This document shows positions 17,803-27,236 of a stretch of DNA of 64,000 bases, piece by piece. This DNA is from Phycisphaerae bacterium (GTDB lineage Bacteria > Planctomycetota > Phycisphaerae > Phycisphaerales > UBA1924): NCBI GenBank assembly GCA_014192545.1, contig BJHL01000001.1, positions 420,380 through 484,379 of the forward strand, given 5' to 3'. Made by a program: the position numbers and the translations under genes. Within the stretch, counting starts at the first letter, position 1; the number at the start of each line of letters is the position of its first letter. The notes under the pieces are model-generated. The model saw nothing but the letters and a program-made list of their open reading frames with translations. It was not told the DNA's origin and made no database searches.

Positions 17803-20061
17803 TTAGGGGCAAGTGCCGCCGGCGAGGACGTTGAAGAAGTCGATGACGTCCTGGTCTTCGGGGAAGACAAAGTTGTTGTTGAAGTCGATGTCGTTGCAAA
17901 AGAAGGTGGAGCAATCGCCGCCGGCGAGGACTTCGAAGAAGTCGACCACGTCTTGGTCTTCGGGGAAGACGTCGTTGTTGTTGAAGTCGATGTCGTCACA
18001 CTGCGGGCCGGTGCAGGTGGGGCCCGCCACGGTGAAGGTGACGGCGTCGCTGGTGGCGTTGCCGCAGGGGCTGGTGAAGACGCAGCGAAGCAGATAGGTG
18101 CTGCTGCCGGCTTGCGCGCCGGGGCGGATGTTGAGGAACTGGCCGTTTGAGCCGAAGATTTCGAGCGCGCGGCCGTCGGGAGCCGTGTTCACGCCTTCGA
18201 CGAGTTGGGCGAAGTTGTTGGGGCTTGACGGGCTGGCGATCTCCCACTGCTCACTGAGAGCGGACGAGCTGCTGATGGCGACGGCGAAGACCGAGCCAAA
18301 TTCATTCGCGCAGGCTGAGCCATTGACGGGCTGTTGATTGATGACCGTGCCTTGCGCGAAGGAAACTTGGGCGGGCAAACTGGTGATGGTGCCGCAAGCG
18401 TTGCTGATGACGGCGCGGTAACGACCATCGCGGCCACCGCCGCAGTTGTTTTGGCCGATGCGAAGCTGAGGCTTGGCGACGCCTTCGTAGTCCCACTCGC
18501 TACCGAAACCGAAGCCCGCGCAGGCTTCGGTGAGTTCGAGCCATTGGCCCGGGTTGGCGGGGTCTTCGCGTTGCCAGGTATACGTCATGGGCCAAGTGCC
18601 CGAGGCGAAGACGTTGAGGGAGACGCCGAAGGGGGTGTATTGAATAGATACGTTGTCGCGCGGCGGCAGGGCGATGGTGGGCGCGGCGCAGGTGATGCCG
18701 GCGCTTTGCAGGTAGAGGACACCCGCGCTGCCGGCAGCAAGGCCGACATCTTGCGGTGTGCATGTGCTGCGCGCGTCGTTGAGGACGACGCCGATGGAGT
18801 TGCCGTCGGCGCTCAGGCCAGTCACGCCAGTGATTGTCACGCCGGGTTGGAGGACGGGCGAGCCCGGTGAGAGTTGCTCGAGGTAGGTATTGAGGTCGAG
18901 AGGAACGCCACCATTGATGTCGGCGCGCCAGATGAAGGGGCGGCTGACGCGATCAAAGAAGAAGATACCGAAGCTGGCGTTGCCGATGATGGTCGCGCCG
19001 TCGTCGCTGACTGCAACGGGCAAGAGACCGGCGAGCGGCTTGGTTTCGACGCCATCGAAGAAGTCGATGGGCCGGCCCAACGCGGCGGGCGTCCACGAGT
19101 CGTTGGGTTGGCGGGTCCACTTGACGAGATTGAAGTCTTCGATGCCGAAGGTGGCGGTGTTGAAGGCTTGGCCCGGTGCGCCGGCGATTGCGGTGCCTGC
19201 ACCATTGACGGGATACGTGGAGGCCGATGAAGAAAGCCCGTCAATGACCGTGGGGACGCCGTTAGTCCAGACGCAGATGCGGCGACCATCGAAGGGACCG
19301 AATTCGCTTTCGATGGGGCCAAAGTCGTAGCCGGTGATGACGGTGCCGTCGTTGTTGATGCTGTCGGCGCGCGAGTCGCCGGCATTGTCGGGCAGCACCG
19401 GGAGCGTGCTGACGACACCAGTCACGGCGTCAGCGATGAACGCTTCGAGATTGCCGCAGAGGCCGTAGGCGGGGCCACCTGATTCACGCGTGAGGCCGCT
19501 GGTCCATGCGCCGCCCACGGTGTAGCGACCGTTACCGGAGACATCGCCCACGGAGTTGACGGTGGAATCGCAGCGCGTGCCGCCGAAGAAGCGGTTGGTG
19601 ACAGGATCAAGCGTGCGCGGGAGTGAACCGAGGTTGGTCCAGCCGGTTGCGCTGGTCCAGCGATGGGTGATGTAGGGAATTTGGCACGGGCTGGGCGGCG
19701 GGAGCGGATCACCCAGTGTGCACGTGTCGCCTTCGATGAAGCAGTAGCCGTTGAAGCAGTTGATGTTGCCCCAGTTGGCGGTGTTGAGTTGGCCAGTTGC
19801 GAGAACGGAGAGATCGTTGGAAGCGCGGATGGGTTCGGCGGAGAAGCCCGAACCAGCGATGGCGGTGTAACCGACGCCGCGTTGCCAGGAGTAGACCTTG
19901 TACTCTTCGACTTGGGCATCGAAGAGAAGACCGACAGCGCTGTTGCCGTCGGCGGAGAGATCGCCGCCAATGAGACTATGGAGCACAAGGACTGGTTGGG
20001 CAAGGGCTGAGCCGCTGGCAAGAGCCAAGGCGGCGACGATGGAAGCAGAGAATGAGCGCAT
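17803..20061 (-). CDS. Secreted HAF-repeat protein with dockerin-like tail
   Basis: A 752-residue exported protein. ATG 20061 (GGAGG upstream) starts a signal peptide MRSFSASIVAALALASGSALAQ. Residues 25-440 contain spaced LSADGNS, VSGNGRYTVGG, INNDGTVITG and VSDDGATIIG motifs, typical of HAF-type extracellular beta repeats. An Ig-like region follows (about 470-680, Cys pairs, YTWQRE and GRYRAVISNACG). The last ~60 residues are two EF-hand-like units (DDIDFNNNDVFPEDQDV and NDIDFNNNFVFPEDQDV), each ending VLAGG-x-C, as in dockerin-like tails. The ligand and anchoring partner are unknown. A large part upstream of 20061 is open in frame but lacks protein character. Confidence 0.82.
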   Translation of the reverse strand: MRSFSASIVAALALASGSALAQPVLVLHSLIGGDLSADGNSAVGLLFDAQVEEYKVYSWQRGVGYTAIAGSGFSAEPIRASNDLSVLATGQLNTANWGNINCFNGYCFIEGDTCTLGDPLPPPSPCQIPYITHRWTSATGWTNLGSLPRTLDPVTNRFFGGTRCDSTVNSVGDVSGNGRYTVGGAWTSGLTRESGGPAYGLCGNLEAFIADAVTGVVSTLPVLPDNAGDSRADSINNDGTVITGYDFGPIESEFGPFDGRRICVWTNGVPTVIDGLSSSASTYPVNGAGTAIAGAPGQAFNTATFGIEDFNLVKWTRQPNDSWTPAALGRPIDFFDGVETKPLAGLLPVAVSDDGATIIGNASFGIFFFDRVSRPFIWRADINGGVPLDLNTYLEQLSPGSPVLQPGVTITGVTGLSADGNSIGVVLNDARSTCTPQDVGLAAGSAGVLYLQSAGITCAAPTIALPPRDNVSIQYTPFGVSLNVFASGTWPMTYTWQREDPANPGQWLELTEACAGFGFGSEWDYEGVAKPQLRIGQNNCGGGRDGRYRAVISNACGTITSLPAQVSFAQGTVINQQPVNGSACANEFGSVFAVAISSSSALSEQWEIASPSSPNNFAQLVEGVNTAPDGRALEIFGSNGQFLNIRPGAQAGSSTYLLRCVFTSPCGNATSDAVTFTVAGPTCTGPQCDDIDFNNNDVFPEDQDVVDFFEVLAGGDCSTFFCNDIDFNNNFVFPEDQDVIDFFNVLAGGTCP

Positions 20062-20307
20062 AAGAGGCCTCCGATCATTTCTCCAGATAAGTCTGGGGTG
20101 GCTCAATATACGGCAATTTGTCCATGGAGGAAGGAAATCTGGAAGATCGGGGGAGAATTTTGGGGTTGGTTGAACGGGGGAGAATTGGTCTGGCACTGCT
20201 CGGCGAGCGGGTGTTGCGGAGAGTTGGACTGAGACTGACGGTTTGCGAAGTGTCGCGTGCGTCAATTCTGGTGTGGTGGGATGTCAGTTCGTTGAATGCG
20301 TGTGAAG

Positions 20308-20331
20308 AAAAACAGCCGCTCGGGGCGGCTG
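20308..20331 (-). terminator. Intrinsic terminator of the PLP-enzyme gene
   Basis: CAGCCGC (20313-20319) pairs with GCGGCTG (20325-20331), followed on the minus strand by TTTTT. It is about 150 bases past the stop at 20479, with the hairpin element in between. Confidence 0.7.
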
Positions 20332-20340
20332 TGGGTGTGG

Positions 20341-20388
20341 AACTTGGGATTGGGGAATTTGGGATTGGGGAAATTAGGATTGGGAGCA
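20341..20388 (+). repeat. GGGATTGGGGAA degenerate tandem array
   Basis: Units TTGGGATTGGGGAA, TTTGGGATTGGGGAAA and TTAGGATTGGGA follow one another. It is of the same style as the other short-unit arrays in the window. Confidence 0.65.
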
Positions 20389-20401
20389 GTTGGTGGATTA
20401 A

Positions 20402-20438
20402 TCCGGACCTTCGCAGGGCCTCAGGTCCGGCGTCGGGG
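20402..20438 (+). repeat. 37-nt hairpin element, copy 2
   Basis: The reference copy: stem CCGGACCT (20403-20410) and AGGTCCGG (20423-20430), loop TCGCAGGGCCTC, then CGTCGGGG. It is identical over 37 nt to copy 3 (39034-39070) in the opposite orientation. Confidence 0.9.
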
Positions 20439-20478
20439 TGCGCAGCAGTTGTCCTGATGTAGTTTGTTGCTCTTTGGG

Positions 20479-22368
20479 TTACGTCAACAACTCTTTCATC
20501 ATCGGCTGGCTCTTCATGTACTTCTCGTGCACTGCGGTGTAGTGCTTGAAGTACATGGCGTCGCAGGCTTCGCTTGTCGGGAACTTTTTGCTGAAGCCGG
20601 GGACCACGACGTCGAGGGCGCTTTCGGCGGCTTTGATGAGGTGGGCCATGAGGGTGCGGGGGTCTTCGGCTCCGACGGCGACGCGGACGGTTGTGGGGCT
20701 GATGCCAGCGTCGGCGAGGGCTTGTTCGCTCATTTCGCTGTGGCTGGTGATGGCGGGGCAGAGGACCACGGTGTTGGGCTGGCCCAGGCTGACTTGGTGG
20801 CCGAAGATGGGGTCGAGGCAATCGAAGAAGCGTTCGAAGTGGAGGCGGTCGATGTTGGGGCGGGCGGATTTGGTGCCGCTGGTCTTCTTGCCTTCAAAGT
20901 CGAAAGTGAAGAGCGGGGCGGGGAAGCCTTGGAACATGACGCGCTCGCGGACACCGGCGTTTTCGTTGCCGGGTGCGGCGTTGCTTTTGACGTTGATGTC
21001 GGGGTGGCTTTGGAGGAACTCGGTGAAGGTGAGCGTGTTGACGACTTTTTGCAGCATGCGGATTTCGAGGGTGTGCATGCCGTTGATGACTTCGTAGGCT
21101 TTGTCGCTATCGAGGAACGCACCTTTGACGTAGTAGACGTTCCAGAAGAGGGTTTCGTCCCACGAGTACGTGCGCTTGGTGCCGTCGGGCGCGGTGCCCA
21201 GCATGCTGTCATGCTTGCCCATGAACATGCGTTCGTTGCGACCGATGACAACGCCTGCGGTGGTGCTGCCGTGGCCGCTGAGGTCTTTGGTGTAGCTGTG
21301 GATGATGAAGTCGGGGCGTTCGAGAATGTCGGTCTTTTGCAGCGGGCGGTGGAGGAAGGGCGTGCCGACGGTGCTGTCGCAGATGACGGTGAGGCCGCGT
21401 TTGTGGGCTTCTTTACAGATGCCGGGGACATCGAGCACGTAGCCGTGCGGGTTGCAGGGGCTTTCGATGTAGACGTAGACGTGGCGACCTTCCTTGATGC
21501 GATCGGCGTTGGCGGCGCTGACTTTGTCGAACGCGGCGAGGAAGTCTTTGACTTCATATCCATCAAAGAAGTTGACGCTGATATCGAGGTTGCTCTTCTT
21601 GGCGTACCAGTCGTGCATGAGCTGGTAGGTGCCGCCGTAGACGTTGCGGCTGGCGATGATGATGTCGCGAGCGCCGACGAGGTGGCTGAGGATGGCATCA
21701 ACGGCGGCCATGCCGGAGTTGAAGTTCCAGGCGAAATACTCGTGGGCGTAGGGACCGGCTTCGATGTCAACGATGTGATTCGCGAGGCTGACGTTGGTGG
21801 GGTTGAGAAGACGCGAGTAGACCTCGAGCATCATCTCTTTGCCTTGGAAGGCTTCGTCAACCCATTCGGCACACGCGTAGATATAGGTTGCGGTGCGGGT
21901 GATGACGGGCTTGGCGCTGAAGATCGCGGTGACGTTGTCGAAGATCGGGTAAGGGCCTTTGGGCAGGCGCTGGGCAGTGCTGGGGACGAGGCTTTGGTAA
22001 GTCTTGCGGAAAGGGTGCTGCAGCGTGTCGAGCATTTTCGCGAGCTGATAACACAAGAACTTTTGTGCGGCGAAACGTTCGATGCGGTCTTTGCGAGGGA
22101 GCGATGCGAGCTCGCGAACAGTCGTGTCCCAGAGCATGCGCATGTCGGCATGGCCGCTGTAGAGATGTTGGGCGAGCATGCTGAGTCGCTGGCCGAAGTC
22201 GCTCTTGGGATCGATGCCGAAGTGCTCGAGCTGTTCGTGGGCGAGCTCGGGAATGGTGGTCGCCTGCGTGGTTTTGCGACGGGGCGAGATTTGACTTGCA
22301 AGCTCGACGTCTTTGGGACGGTTGGCGGGTGCTTTCATGTGGTTGGACGGAGCGTGCGGGGTAGTCAT
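20479..22368 (-). CDS. Cys/Met metabolism PLP-dependent enzyme with N-terminal extension
   Basis: A 629-residue fold-type I PLP enzyme of the cystathionine gamma-synthase/O-acetylhomoserine sulfhydrylase family. The cofactor Lys lies in IIHSYTKDLSGHGSTTAG (about 356), preceded by VICDSTVGTPFLHRP; family features also include SGMAAVDAILSHL and YIESPCNPHG. Usual members have about 400 residues. Here a ~170-residue N-terminal region and internal insertions are added, so the substrate may differ from the sulfur amino acid norm. ATG 22368 has no good Shine-Dalgarno; ATG 22338 is an alternative. Confidence 0.82.
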   Translation of the reverse strand: MTTPHAPSNHMKAPANRPKDVELASQISPRRKTTQATTIPELAHEQLEHFGIDPKSDFGQRLSMLAQHLYSGHADMRMLWDTTVRELASLPRKDRIERFAAQKFLCYQLAKMLDTLQHPFRKTYQSLVPSTAQRLPKGPYPIFDNVTAIFSAKPVITRTATYIYACAEWVDEAFQGKEMMLEVYSRLLNPTNVSLANHIVDIEAGPYAHEYFAWNFNSGMAAVDAILSHLVGARDIIIASRNVYGGTYQLMHDWYAKKSNLDISVNFFDGYEVKDFLAAFDKVSAANADRIKEGRHVYVYIESPCNPHGYVLDVPGICKEAHKRGLTVICDSTVGTPFLHRPLQKTDILERPDFIIHSYTKDLSGHGSTTAGVVIGRNERMFMGKHDSMLGTAPDGTKRTYSWDETLFWNVYYVKGAFLDSDKAYEVINGMHTLEIRMLQKVVNTLTFTEFLQSHPDINVKSNAAPGNENAGVRERVMFQGFPAPLFTFDFEGKKTSGTKSARPNIDRLHFERFFDCLDPIFGHQVSLGQPNTVVLCPAITSHSEMSEQALADAGISPTTVRVAVGAEDPRTLMAHLIKAAESALDVVVPGFSKKFPTSEACDAMYFKHYTAVHEKYMKSQPMMKELLT

Positions 22369-22466
22369 GGGGGAGTGTAGCGGGAGAGGGAGGGGGGTTG
22401 GTTGGGGGAGTTGTTGAGGTAGGCCCGAGAAAGCGAGTGCGGGTTGTCACGGAGAATCTACTTGTG

Positions 22467-22742
22467 TCACTGTGCGGCATGTACGACAGCAACGACAGTG
22501 ACAGTGGAGCGGCCGACGCGGAAGAGAATGCGATAGTTCTTGCAAACAACCTGTCGAAGCTGGTCTGACTCACGCGAAGCGGGGTATCGGTCTGGAAAAA
22601 CGCATAAGTTGAGAACAGCGTGTTCGATTGCTTCAAGCACACGCGCTGCTGATTCCGCAGTTGCTTCGGCGCAGAGATAGTGAGTAATGGAGTCGAGATC
22701 CTTTCGGGCGCGAGGACTGATGGCTACTCGGTAAAGCTTCAT
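22467..22742 (-). CDS. ParE/RelE-type toxin
   Basis: A 91-residue toxin of the ParE superfamily: MKLYRVAISPRARKDLDSI, central LCVFPDRYPASRES and C-terminal YRILFRVGRSTVTVVAVVHA. Members poison gyrase or cleave mRNA at the ribosome; the last strand with VVAVVHA fits ParE better than RelE. ATG 22742 starts 19 bases after the antitoxin stop, so the two form an operon. Another in-frame start upstream would run into the antitoxin gene and is unlikely. Confidence 0.85.
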   Translation of the reverse strand: MKLYRVAISPRARKDLDSITHYLCAEATAESAARVLEAIEHAVLNLCVFPDRYPASRESDQLRQVVCKNYRILFRVGRSTVTVVAVVHAAQ

Positions 22743-22761
22743 CTGGTTCCCCTCGGCGAGT

Positions 22762-23091
22762 TCAACTTGCCTGGCGACCAACTGACGCTTTTGATCGCTT
22801 GCGCGCGGGTTCGAGGTACTTCTTCCGGAGTTCGGCGAAGACTTCTTCGGCGGGAACACCAGGGCCGCGGTCGGCGAGCGCGAGACGGATTCGTGCGGCG
22901 ATCTGCTTAGGTGTTTGTGCGATTCGGGGCGGCGGCGCGGCGACTGCTGCTTGCGGCTGTGAGACGACTAATGCCGCTTTGCCTCGCACGGTGAGCAGGA
23001 TGGGCTGCTTGGTTTTCTTCAGTTGCTTGAGGTATTTTGCGGTATTGCGCTGGAAGTCGGTGAGGCTGGTGATGTTGTCGGGGTGGAACAT
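22762..23091 (-). CDS. Phd/YefM-type antitoxin
   Basis: A 109-residue antitoxin for the ParE-like gene just downstream. Residues 1-50 match the Phd/YefM DNA-binding fold (DNITSLTDFQRNTAKYLKQL..KQPILLTVRGKAALVV). The tail is basic and Ala/Pro-rich and probably wraps the toxin. ATG 23091 is favoured over upstream in-frame codons because the Phd fold begins there. The operon is probably self-repressed through the upstream AT-rich region. Confidence 0.82.
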   Translation of the reverse strand: MFHPDNITSLTDFQRNTAKYLKQLKKTKQPILLTVRGKAALVVSQPQAAVAAPPPRIAQTPKQIAARIRLALADRGPGVPAEEVFAELRKKYLEPARKRSKASVGRQAS

Positions 23092-23391
23092 GGGAAAAGT
23101 GTAGCATGATTTTCGCAGTGAAAAACATGTTGACAAGTAACGCCACAATAGTTAGGTCGAGATTGGGCTCTAGTTGATCGTGCCGTGACGGAGCATGTGG
23201 AGGGAGAAGGAACAGGTACGAGGGGGCATGAAGCACGATGAAGCGTCGTCACATGGCCGAGAACTCGAATGAGTTTTGTATTGAAATCGCTATTTTTCGA
23301 CGGATGAGCGGTGCGCGGGCATCGTGTTTCGTGGTAAACTGACCTGTTGCCCGGCTGTCGCCGGGTGCTTCCTCCGCCGGAATTTATTCGT
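23092..23391. other. Divergent intergenic region
   Basis: It holds the toxin-antitoxin promoter (AT-rich stretch at about 23095-23150) and the leader of the membrane-protein gene. A GCCCGGC/GCCGGGT hairpin lies at about 23350-23365 in that leader. No gene is seen. Confidence 0.35.
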
Positions 23392-24222
23392 ATGAAAGCC
23401 ATCTTCTCCGCCGTTGACGGGCTCCTTCGTGGCAAGCGCACCAGCGATGTTGCGTTGCGTGACAATGCGCTGGCCTTGCCGGCTCGTGTGTTCGTGCCCG
23501 CAGCGATTATTCTGGGGGCGATTTACGGGTTCTTCATGGCGTGGTATGCCATGGCGAATAAGAGCTCGGATATCGCGCTCAAGCAGGCGGCTGCGAGCAT
23601 GATCAAACTGCCGGCTTTGTTCTTGCTGACGCTGTGCGTCACGTTTCCATCGCTGTATGTGTTCAACGCGCTGGTTGGTTGCAGGCTGGGGTTGCATCCC
23701 ACGCTGCGGCTGCTGGTCAGCGCGATTGTCGTCAACCTTGCGGTGTCGGCGTCGATGGGGCCGATCGTCGGGTTCTTCACGCTTTCGACCGACAGCTATG
23801 CGTTCATGGTGGTGCTCAATGTCGTGCTGCTGGCAATTGGCGGATTCATTGGACTTGGGTTCTTGTTCCGCACGTTGCGGAGGTTGGCGGCGCAAGCGGC
23901 TGAAGAAGAGTTTGATCGCGGCGAACGCAGCAACGAGGCGGTAACGGCGGCGGACCTCGCGAACTCGGGGATCAACTCAACAACCAATCCTGCTGCATGG
24001 CGGCCGCCGAGTGAGCGCGAGACGTTCATCCAGAATCGCGTTGGTAGCGCGACGATCATTTTCTGGGTGTGGGTGATTTTGTACGGCGCGGTGGGTGCGC
24101 AGATGGGCTGGCTGCTGCGGCCGTTCATTGGACACCCCAATGCACCGTTCACGCTGTTTCGGCCGCGAATTGACAACTTCTTTACGGGCGTGGGGCAGAA
24201 CATCGCGGAGATGTTGAAGTAA
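23392..24222 (+). CDS. Multi-pass membrane protein, paralog A
   Basis: A 276-residue integral membrane protein of unknown function, with about five hydrophobic segments (near 36-58, 70-92, 105-130, 135-158 and 215-240). It ends in AQMGWLLRPFIGHPNAPF, almost the same as QMGWMLRPFIGHPKMVP in the next gene. The overall pattern is Yip1-like, but I would not assign a family. ATG 23392 was chosen because the upstream frame has no protein character. The shared C-terminal motif suggests an ancient tandem duplication. Confidence 0.78.
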   Translation: MKAIFSAVDGLLRGKRTSDVALRDNALALPARVFVPAAIILGAIYGFFMAWYAMANKSSDIALKQAAASMIKLPALFLLTLCVTFPSLYVFNALVGCRLGLHPTLRLLVSAIVVNLAVSASMGPIVGFFTLSTDSYAFMVVLNVVLLAIGGFIGLGFLFRTLRRLAAQAAEEEFDRGERSNEAVTAADLANSGINSTTNPAAWRPPSERETFIQNRVGSATIIFWVWVILYGAVGAQMGWLLRPFIGHPNAPFTLFRPRIDNFFTGVGQNIAEMLK

Positions 24223-24224
24223 GG

Positions 24225-24345
24225 GGGAGCGAAGAAGCGAGAGAGTAAAGAAGCGAAGAAAAGGGAAAGGCAACTTCGCTTCTCTCATCGCTGATTGTCT
24301 TCACCCTCCCTCGCTTTCTCGCTTTCTCGCTTGTTCGCTTCCCCC
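24225..24345. repeat. Inverted array of GAAGCGA units
   Basis: The whole spacer between the two membrane-protein paralogs. The left arm is GGGGGAGCGAAGAAGCGAGAG and more; the right arm is CCTCGCTTTCTCGCTTTCTC... ending CTTCCCCC, its approximate reverse complement. An inner hairpin GAAGCGAAG/CTTCGCTTC (about 24250-24283) is exact. Confidence 0.7.
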
Positions 24346-25014
24346 ATGACTTCCACCGCCTCCAACTTTGCTCGATTGCTGAGCGAGCTCTTCGACGGCA
24401 TCGCTCGTCGCGCGCATGCGTATGAGCCTTCGCTTCGCACGTTGCTGGTTGTCATCGTCATCGCGGGCGCGATGTATGGTGCGGCGATGGGTGGTTGGCG
24501 CGTGTTTGAGGGCGAGCGCTGGAAGCTCGTGCTGTTTGGTGCGATGAAGAGTCCGCTGCTGATCATGGCGACGACGGCGGTGGTGCTGCCGGGATTTTTT
24601 GTGCTCAATACGGTCGCCGGGTTGCGAGATGATTTTCGTGATGCGCTGCGGGCGATTTTGGTGGGGCAGGCGGGACTGACGATTGCGCTGGCGAGCCTCG
24701 CGCCGGTGACGCAGTTTGTTTATCTCACGGGCGTGACGCATCGATTCGCGATCTTGACCAACGCGGCGATGTTCACCGTCGCCGCGATAGTCGCGCAGCT
24801 CGTCATGCTGCGGTGGTATCGCCGACTGATTGCACGCAATCGCACGCACCTGGTCATGCTGCTGGCATGGCTGGGCATGTACGCGTTTGTGGGCATGCAG
24901 ATGGGCTGGATGCTGCGGCCGTTCATTGGGCATCCGAAAATGGTGCCGACGTTTTTTCGGGAGGGTGCGTTGACGAACGCGTATGTGGTGATTGCGAAGT
25001 TGATATTTGGGTGA
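24346..25014 (+). CDS. Multi-pass membrane protein, paralog B
   Basis: A 222-residue membrane protein with about five hydrophobic segments and the C-terminal motif QMGWMLRPFIGHPK shared with paralog A. Function unknown. It probably forms one transcription unit with paralog A across the 120-base inverted repeat array. ATG 24346 starts right at the end of that array, so its ribosome-binding region is the repeat itself (no Shine-Dalgarno). Confidence 0.75.
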   Translation: MTSTASNFARLLSELFDGIARRAHAYEPSLRTLLVVIVIAGAMYGAAMGGWRVFEGERWKLVLFGAMKSPLLIMATTAVVLPGFFVLNTVAGLRDDFRDALRAILVGQAGLTIALASLAPVTQFVYLTGVTHRFAILTNAAMFTVAAIVAQLVMLRWYRRLIARNRTHLVMLLAWLGMYAFVGMQMGWMLRPFIGHPKMVPTFFREGALTNAYVVIAKLIFG

Positions 25015-25025
25015 GCGAACGTAGG

Positions 25026-26198
25026 TCAGCCAGCGGGGGCATAAATCACCGAGTCGTCGTTTAGGCGAGTCTGATTTGCCGCTGTCGCAAGTTGCTTCGA
25101 GCGCACCATATCCGATATTCGTCTCGTGATGTCTGAGCGGGAGTATTCACCAATCTTTGCGCGACGGATTGTCGCTATCACTAGCTCGTATCTGGGCAAT
25201 TTCTTTGCGCCCAGTGCATCTAGGATCAAACTCGGCAAGCGTTCTTGCGTATCCGGAACGAGTGACTCGGGCTGATTATTGAAGAGCGTCTTTCCAAGCC
25301 GAGCTGCGTCTTCGCTCTCTTCGTAAGCGGCTTGCTCGACGCGACTCTTGGCCATCGCATCGTTCATCACACCAAGGCCCTCAGCACTTCGGGAACCAAA
25401 AATCAGCAAATACTTTGGTGTTTTGTGCTTGTCCTTTGCCTTGATCTCTTGGGCGCAAACTTCCGCAAACCTCTTTCGGAGAAGTGACATGTAAGCCGAG
25501 TTGATTGAGTTGCATGCCGCCGGAAAGCTAGGCGACTCCTTGAACTGACTTTGCCAGATGCTGCCACCCATTACTTCATCGAGCGAATCCAGATCAAAAT
25601 TATCAAGAAGCGGATCGTCTTCGATTTCTTCGTAGTCCACGACATCAACAAATCGTTTTCCGAGCGCGACGCATGCCACACGAGCGAAGGCTACCACATT
25701 AAAATTCAACAGAACCTCAATACTGTTGGACTTGCTCACTGCTCCGAAGACCCTGTCCATATCGCTCCATGACAATCCCATGTTGGTGAACGGGTCAAGG
25801 TAAAGGAAAATGCTGTGAGTCGCAATTTTTGATTCGATAGCAGGAATAACGCTCGCGAAGTCGGCGTTAATAACCTTACAAAACGATTCATATTTTTCTA
25901 CATTTGCACGCAATTGGCTGGCGAGCTTTGCATCCCGCTCTACACACCAAAGTTCAACCGGCCTCGCGTTTTTGTAACTCGAGGCTCTCTCGATGAACTG
26001 ACAGAGCTTGCGTGGTGACCCGTCACTGCCGTCGGCAAACTTCCCAGGGCCTGCAAACCCATCAACGAGTAAGACCGGCTTTCGCACAGTGAATATCTTT
26101 GGCAGATACGGCACAACATAATGCTCGAGAAGAGTATCTTTTCGCTTTGACCACTCTCGCTTTACATCGAAAAAATTGTGTCCAGCTTTGTGACTCAC
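25026..26198 (-). CDS. Three-Cys-motif partner protein (TcmP-like)
   Basis: A 390-residue soluble protein. Its N-terminal half resembles a class I methyltransferase fold: [12 protein letters not shown] (about 43-54) matches motif I, CVERD the acidic strand, and [11 protein letters not shown] (about 130-140) the catalytic D-P-F motif. The C-terminal ~110 residues include a small winged-helix-like part. TcmP proteins are known as neighbours of Gp37/Gp68 (DUF5131) proteins, and here GTG 26198 overlaps the TGA of such a gene (GTGA). The gene is visibly less GC-rich than its neighbours, which suggests acquisition. Activity unknown. Confidence 0.8.
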   Translation of the reverse strand: MSHKAGHNFFDVKREWSKRKDTLLEHYVVPYLPKIFTVRKPVLLVDGFAGPGKFADGSDGSPRKLCQFIERASSYKNARPVELWCVERDAKLASQLRANVEKYESFCKVINADFASVIPAIESKIATHSIFLYLDPFTNMGLSWSDMDRVFGAVSKSNSIEVLLNFNVVAFARVACVALGKRFVDVVDYEEIEDDPLLDNFDLDSLDEVMGGSIWQSQFKESPSFPAACNSINSAYMSLLRKRFAEVCAQEIKAKDKHKTPKYLLIFGSRSAEGLGVMNDAMAKSRVEQAAYEESEDAARLGKTLFNNQPESLVPDTQERLPSLILDALGAKKLPRYELVIATIRRAKIGEYSRSDITRRISDMVRSKQLATAANQTRLNDDSVIYAPAG

Positions 26199-26980
26199 GC
26201 GATTTTCTCCTTAGGCCCTTCTCGATTGCTTGGCATCTCATTAAACTCTTTGCCACGAAGTTTCCTACCGGTGCGCTTCTTCTGCACCCCGCCCCACTGC
26301 TTGAAGAAGAAAGCCACGTTCTTCGACGCGCATTGCAGTTGAATTTGTTCAACCCATTCGCGTTCCATGGGCCTCGCACCGGGGCCGCTTTCGCCGCCGA
26401 CGATGACCCAATGAATTCCGTCTAGAGGCAGTTTGGAAATGGGTCCGAGCAATGGCTCGCATGAGAGAAAGCGAATCTTCGCGGGCACTTCAACAAGCGA
26501 GCGGATGCGGTGGGTGTACAGCGCGTTCTCGACCGACGTGCCCATCCAGATGTTGTCGGCCCAATCGAGTTTGTCGGCGAGTTCGGCGGTACGTTCCGGA
26601 CGTTTGGTCAGCACCTGAAAGTCATGTTGTGGGCATCGACGCATGACATCGAAGACTCGCTTGATGAAATCAAGCGGCACATCCTTGTGAAACAGGTCGC
26701 TCATGGAGTTGACGAAGATGAGCCGCGGCTTGCGCCAGCGAGTGGGAACTTCCAGCGCCTTCTCGTCGAGATTGATCTTTCCGGCAAAGACAGGCCGGCC
26801 GTCCTTTGCTCGCTTTGCCGTGCCGATGTACTTTGCGCAGCCGCTTGATTCGCCTATGACTTGCAACCGCAAAGCCATTCGTGCGGCGTAGCAGTTAAGG
26901 CAGCCCGGCGAAATGGGCGTACAGCCTGCAACTGGATTCCAGGTGGCCTGCGTCCATTCGATGGTTGATCCCTGAGCCAT
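26195..26980 (-). CDS. Gp37/Gp68 (DUF5131) family three-Cys protein
   Basis: A 261-residue protein. ATG 26980 is fixed by GGAGGG seven bases upstream and by the family start [17 protein letters not shown]. The triad C-x6-C-x2-C ([18 protein letters not shown], about 18-31) resembles the iron-sulfur motif of radical-SAM enzymes. Further family motifs are [46 protein letters not shown] and [16 protein letters not shown]. It is first in a coupled pair with the TcmP-like gene. Such pairs occur on phages and in variable islands; the reaction is not established. Confidence 0.85.
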   Translation of the reverse strand: MAQGSTIEWTQATWNPVAGCTPISPGCLNCYAARMALRLQVIGESSGCAKYIGTAKRAKDGRPVFAGKINLDEKALEVPTRWRKPRLIFVNSMSDLFHKDVPLDFIKRVFDVMRRCPQHDFQVLTKRPERTAELADKLDWADNIWMGTSVENALYTHRIRSLVEVPAKIRFLSCEPLLGPISKLPLDGIHWVIVGGESGPGARPMEREWVEQIQLQCASKNVAFFFKQWGGVQKKRTGRKLRGKEFNEMPSNREGPKEKIA

Positions 26981-27236
26981 CTGACCCTCCAGTATATCAA
27001 ACAAAACACAAACTGCGAGTTCGGATTCTTGGATAGTATCGGAAATAAACGCTGAATTGCAGCAATTCTCAACTCGGGCACGACCGGCTCCACGCTGTCT
27101 TCCGCCGCGCCTTGCCCGGGGTGGGTTTCGCGCCAATACTTCAGGCCCTGCATTTCGCGGTGGGCGGCTGGAAGGCCGTTGGTGGATGTTGACGTTTCGG
27201 GCTCTCGCTTCCGCGCGGGCTCTTTTGAGGTGGATC

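Larger units (their letters stand above)
20062..20478. other. Intergenic region with terminator and repeats
   Basis: It contains the promoter side of the HAF/dockerin gene, a minus-strand terminator (20308-20331), an ATTGGG-type short repeat and copy 2 of the 37-nt hairpin element. No gene is seen. Confidence 0.5.

Noticed and set aside
20464..22380. A 638-codon plus-strand frame opposite the PLP-enzyme gene
   Set aside because: It is a shadow of the true gene; Gly/Val/Ala/Asp/Glu-biased without motif.
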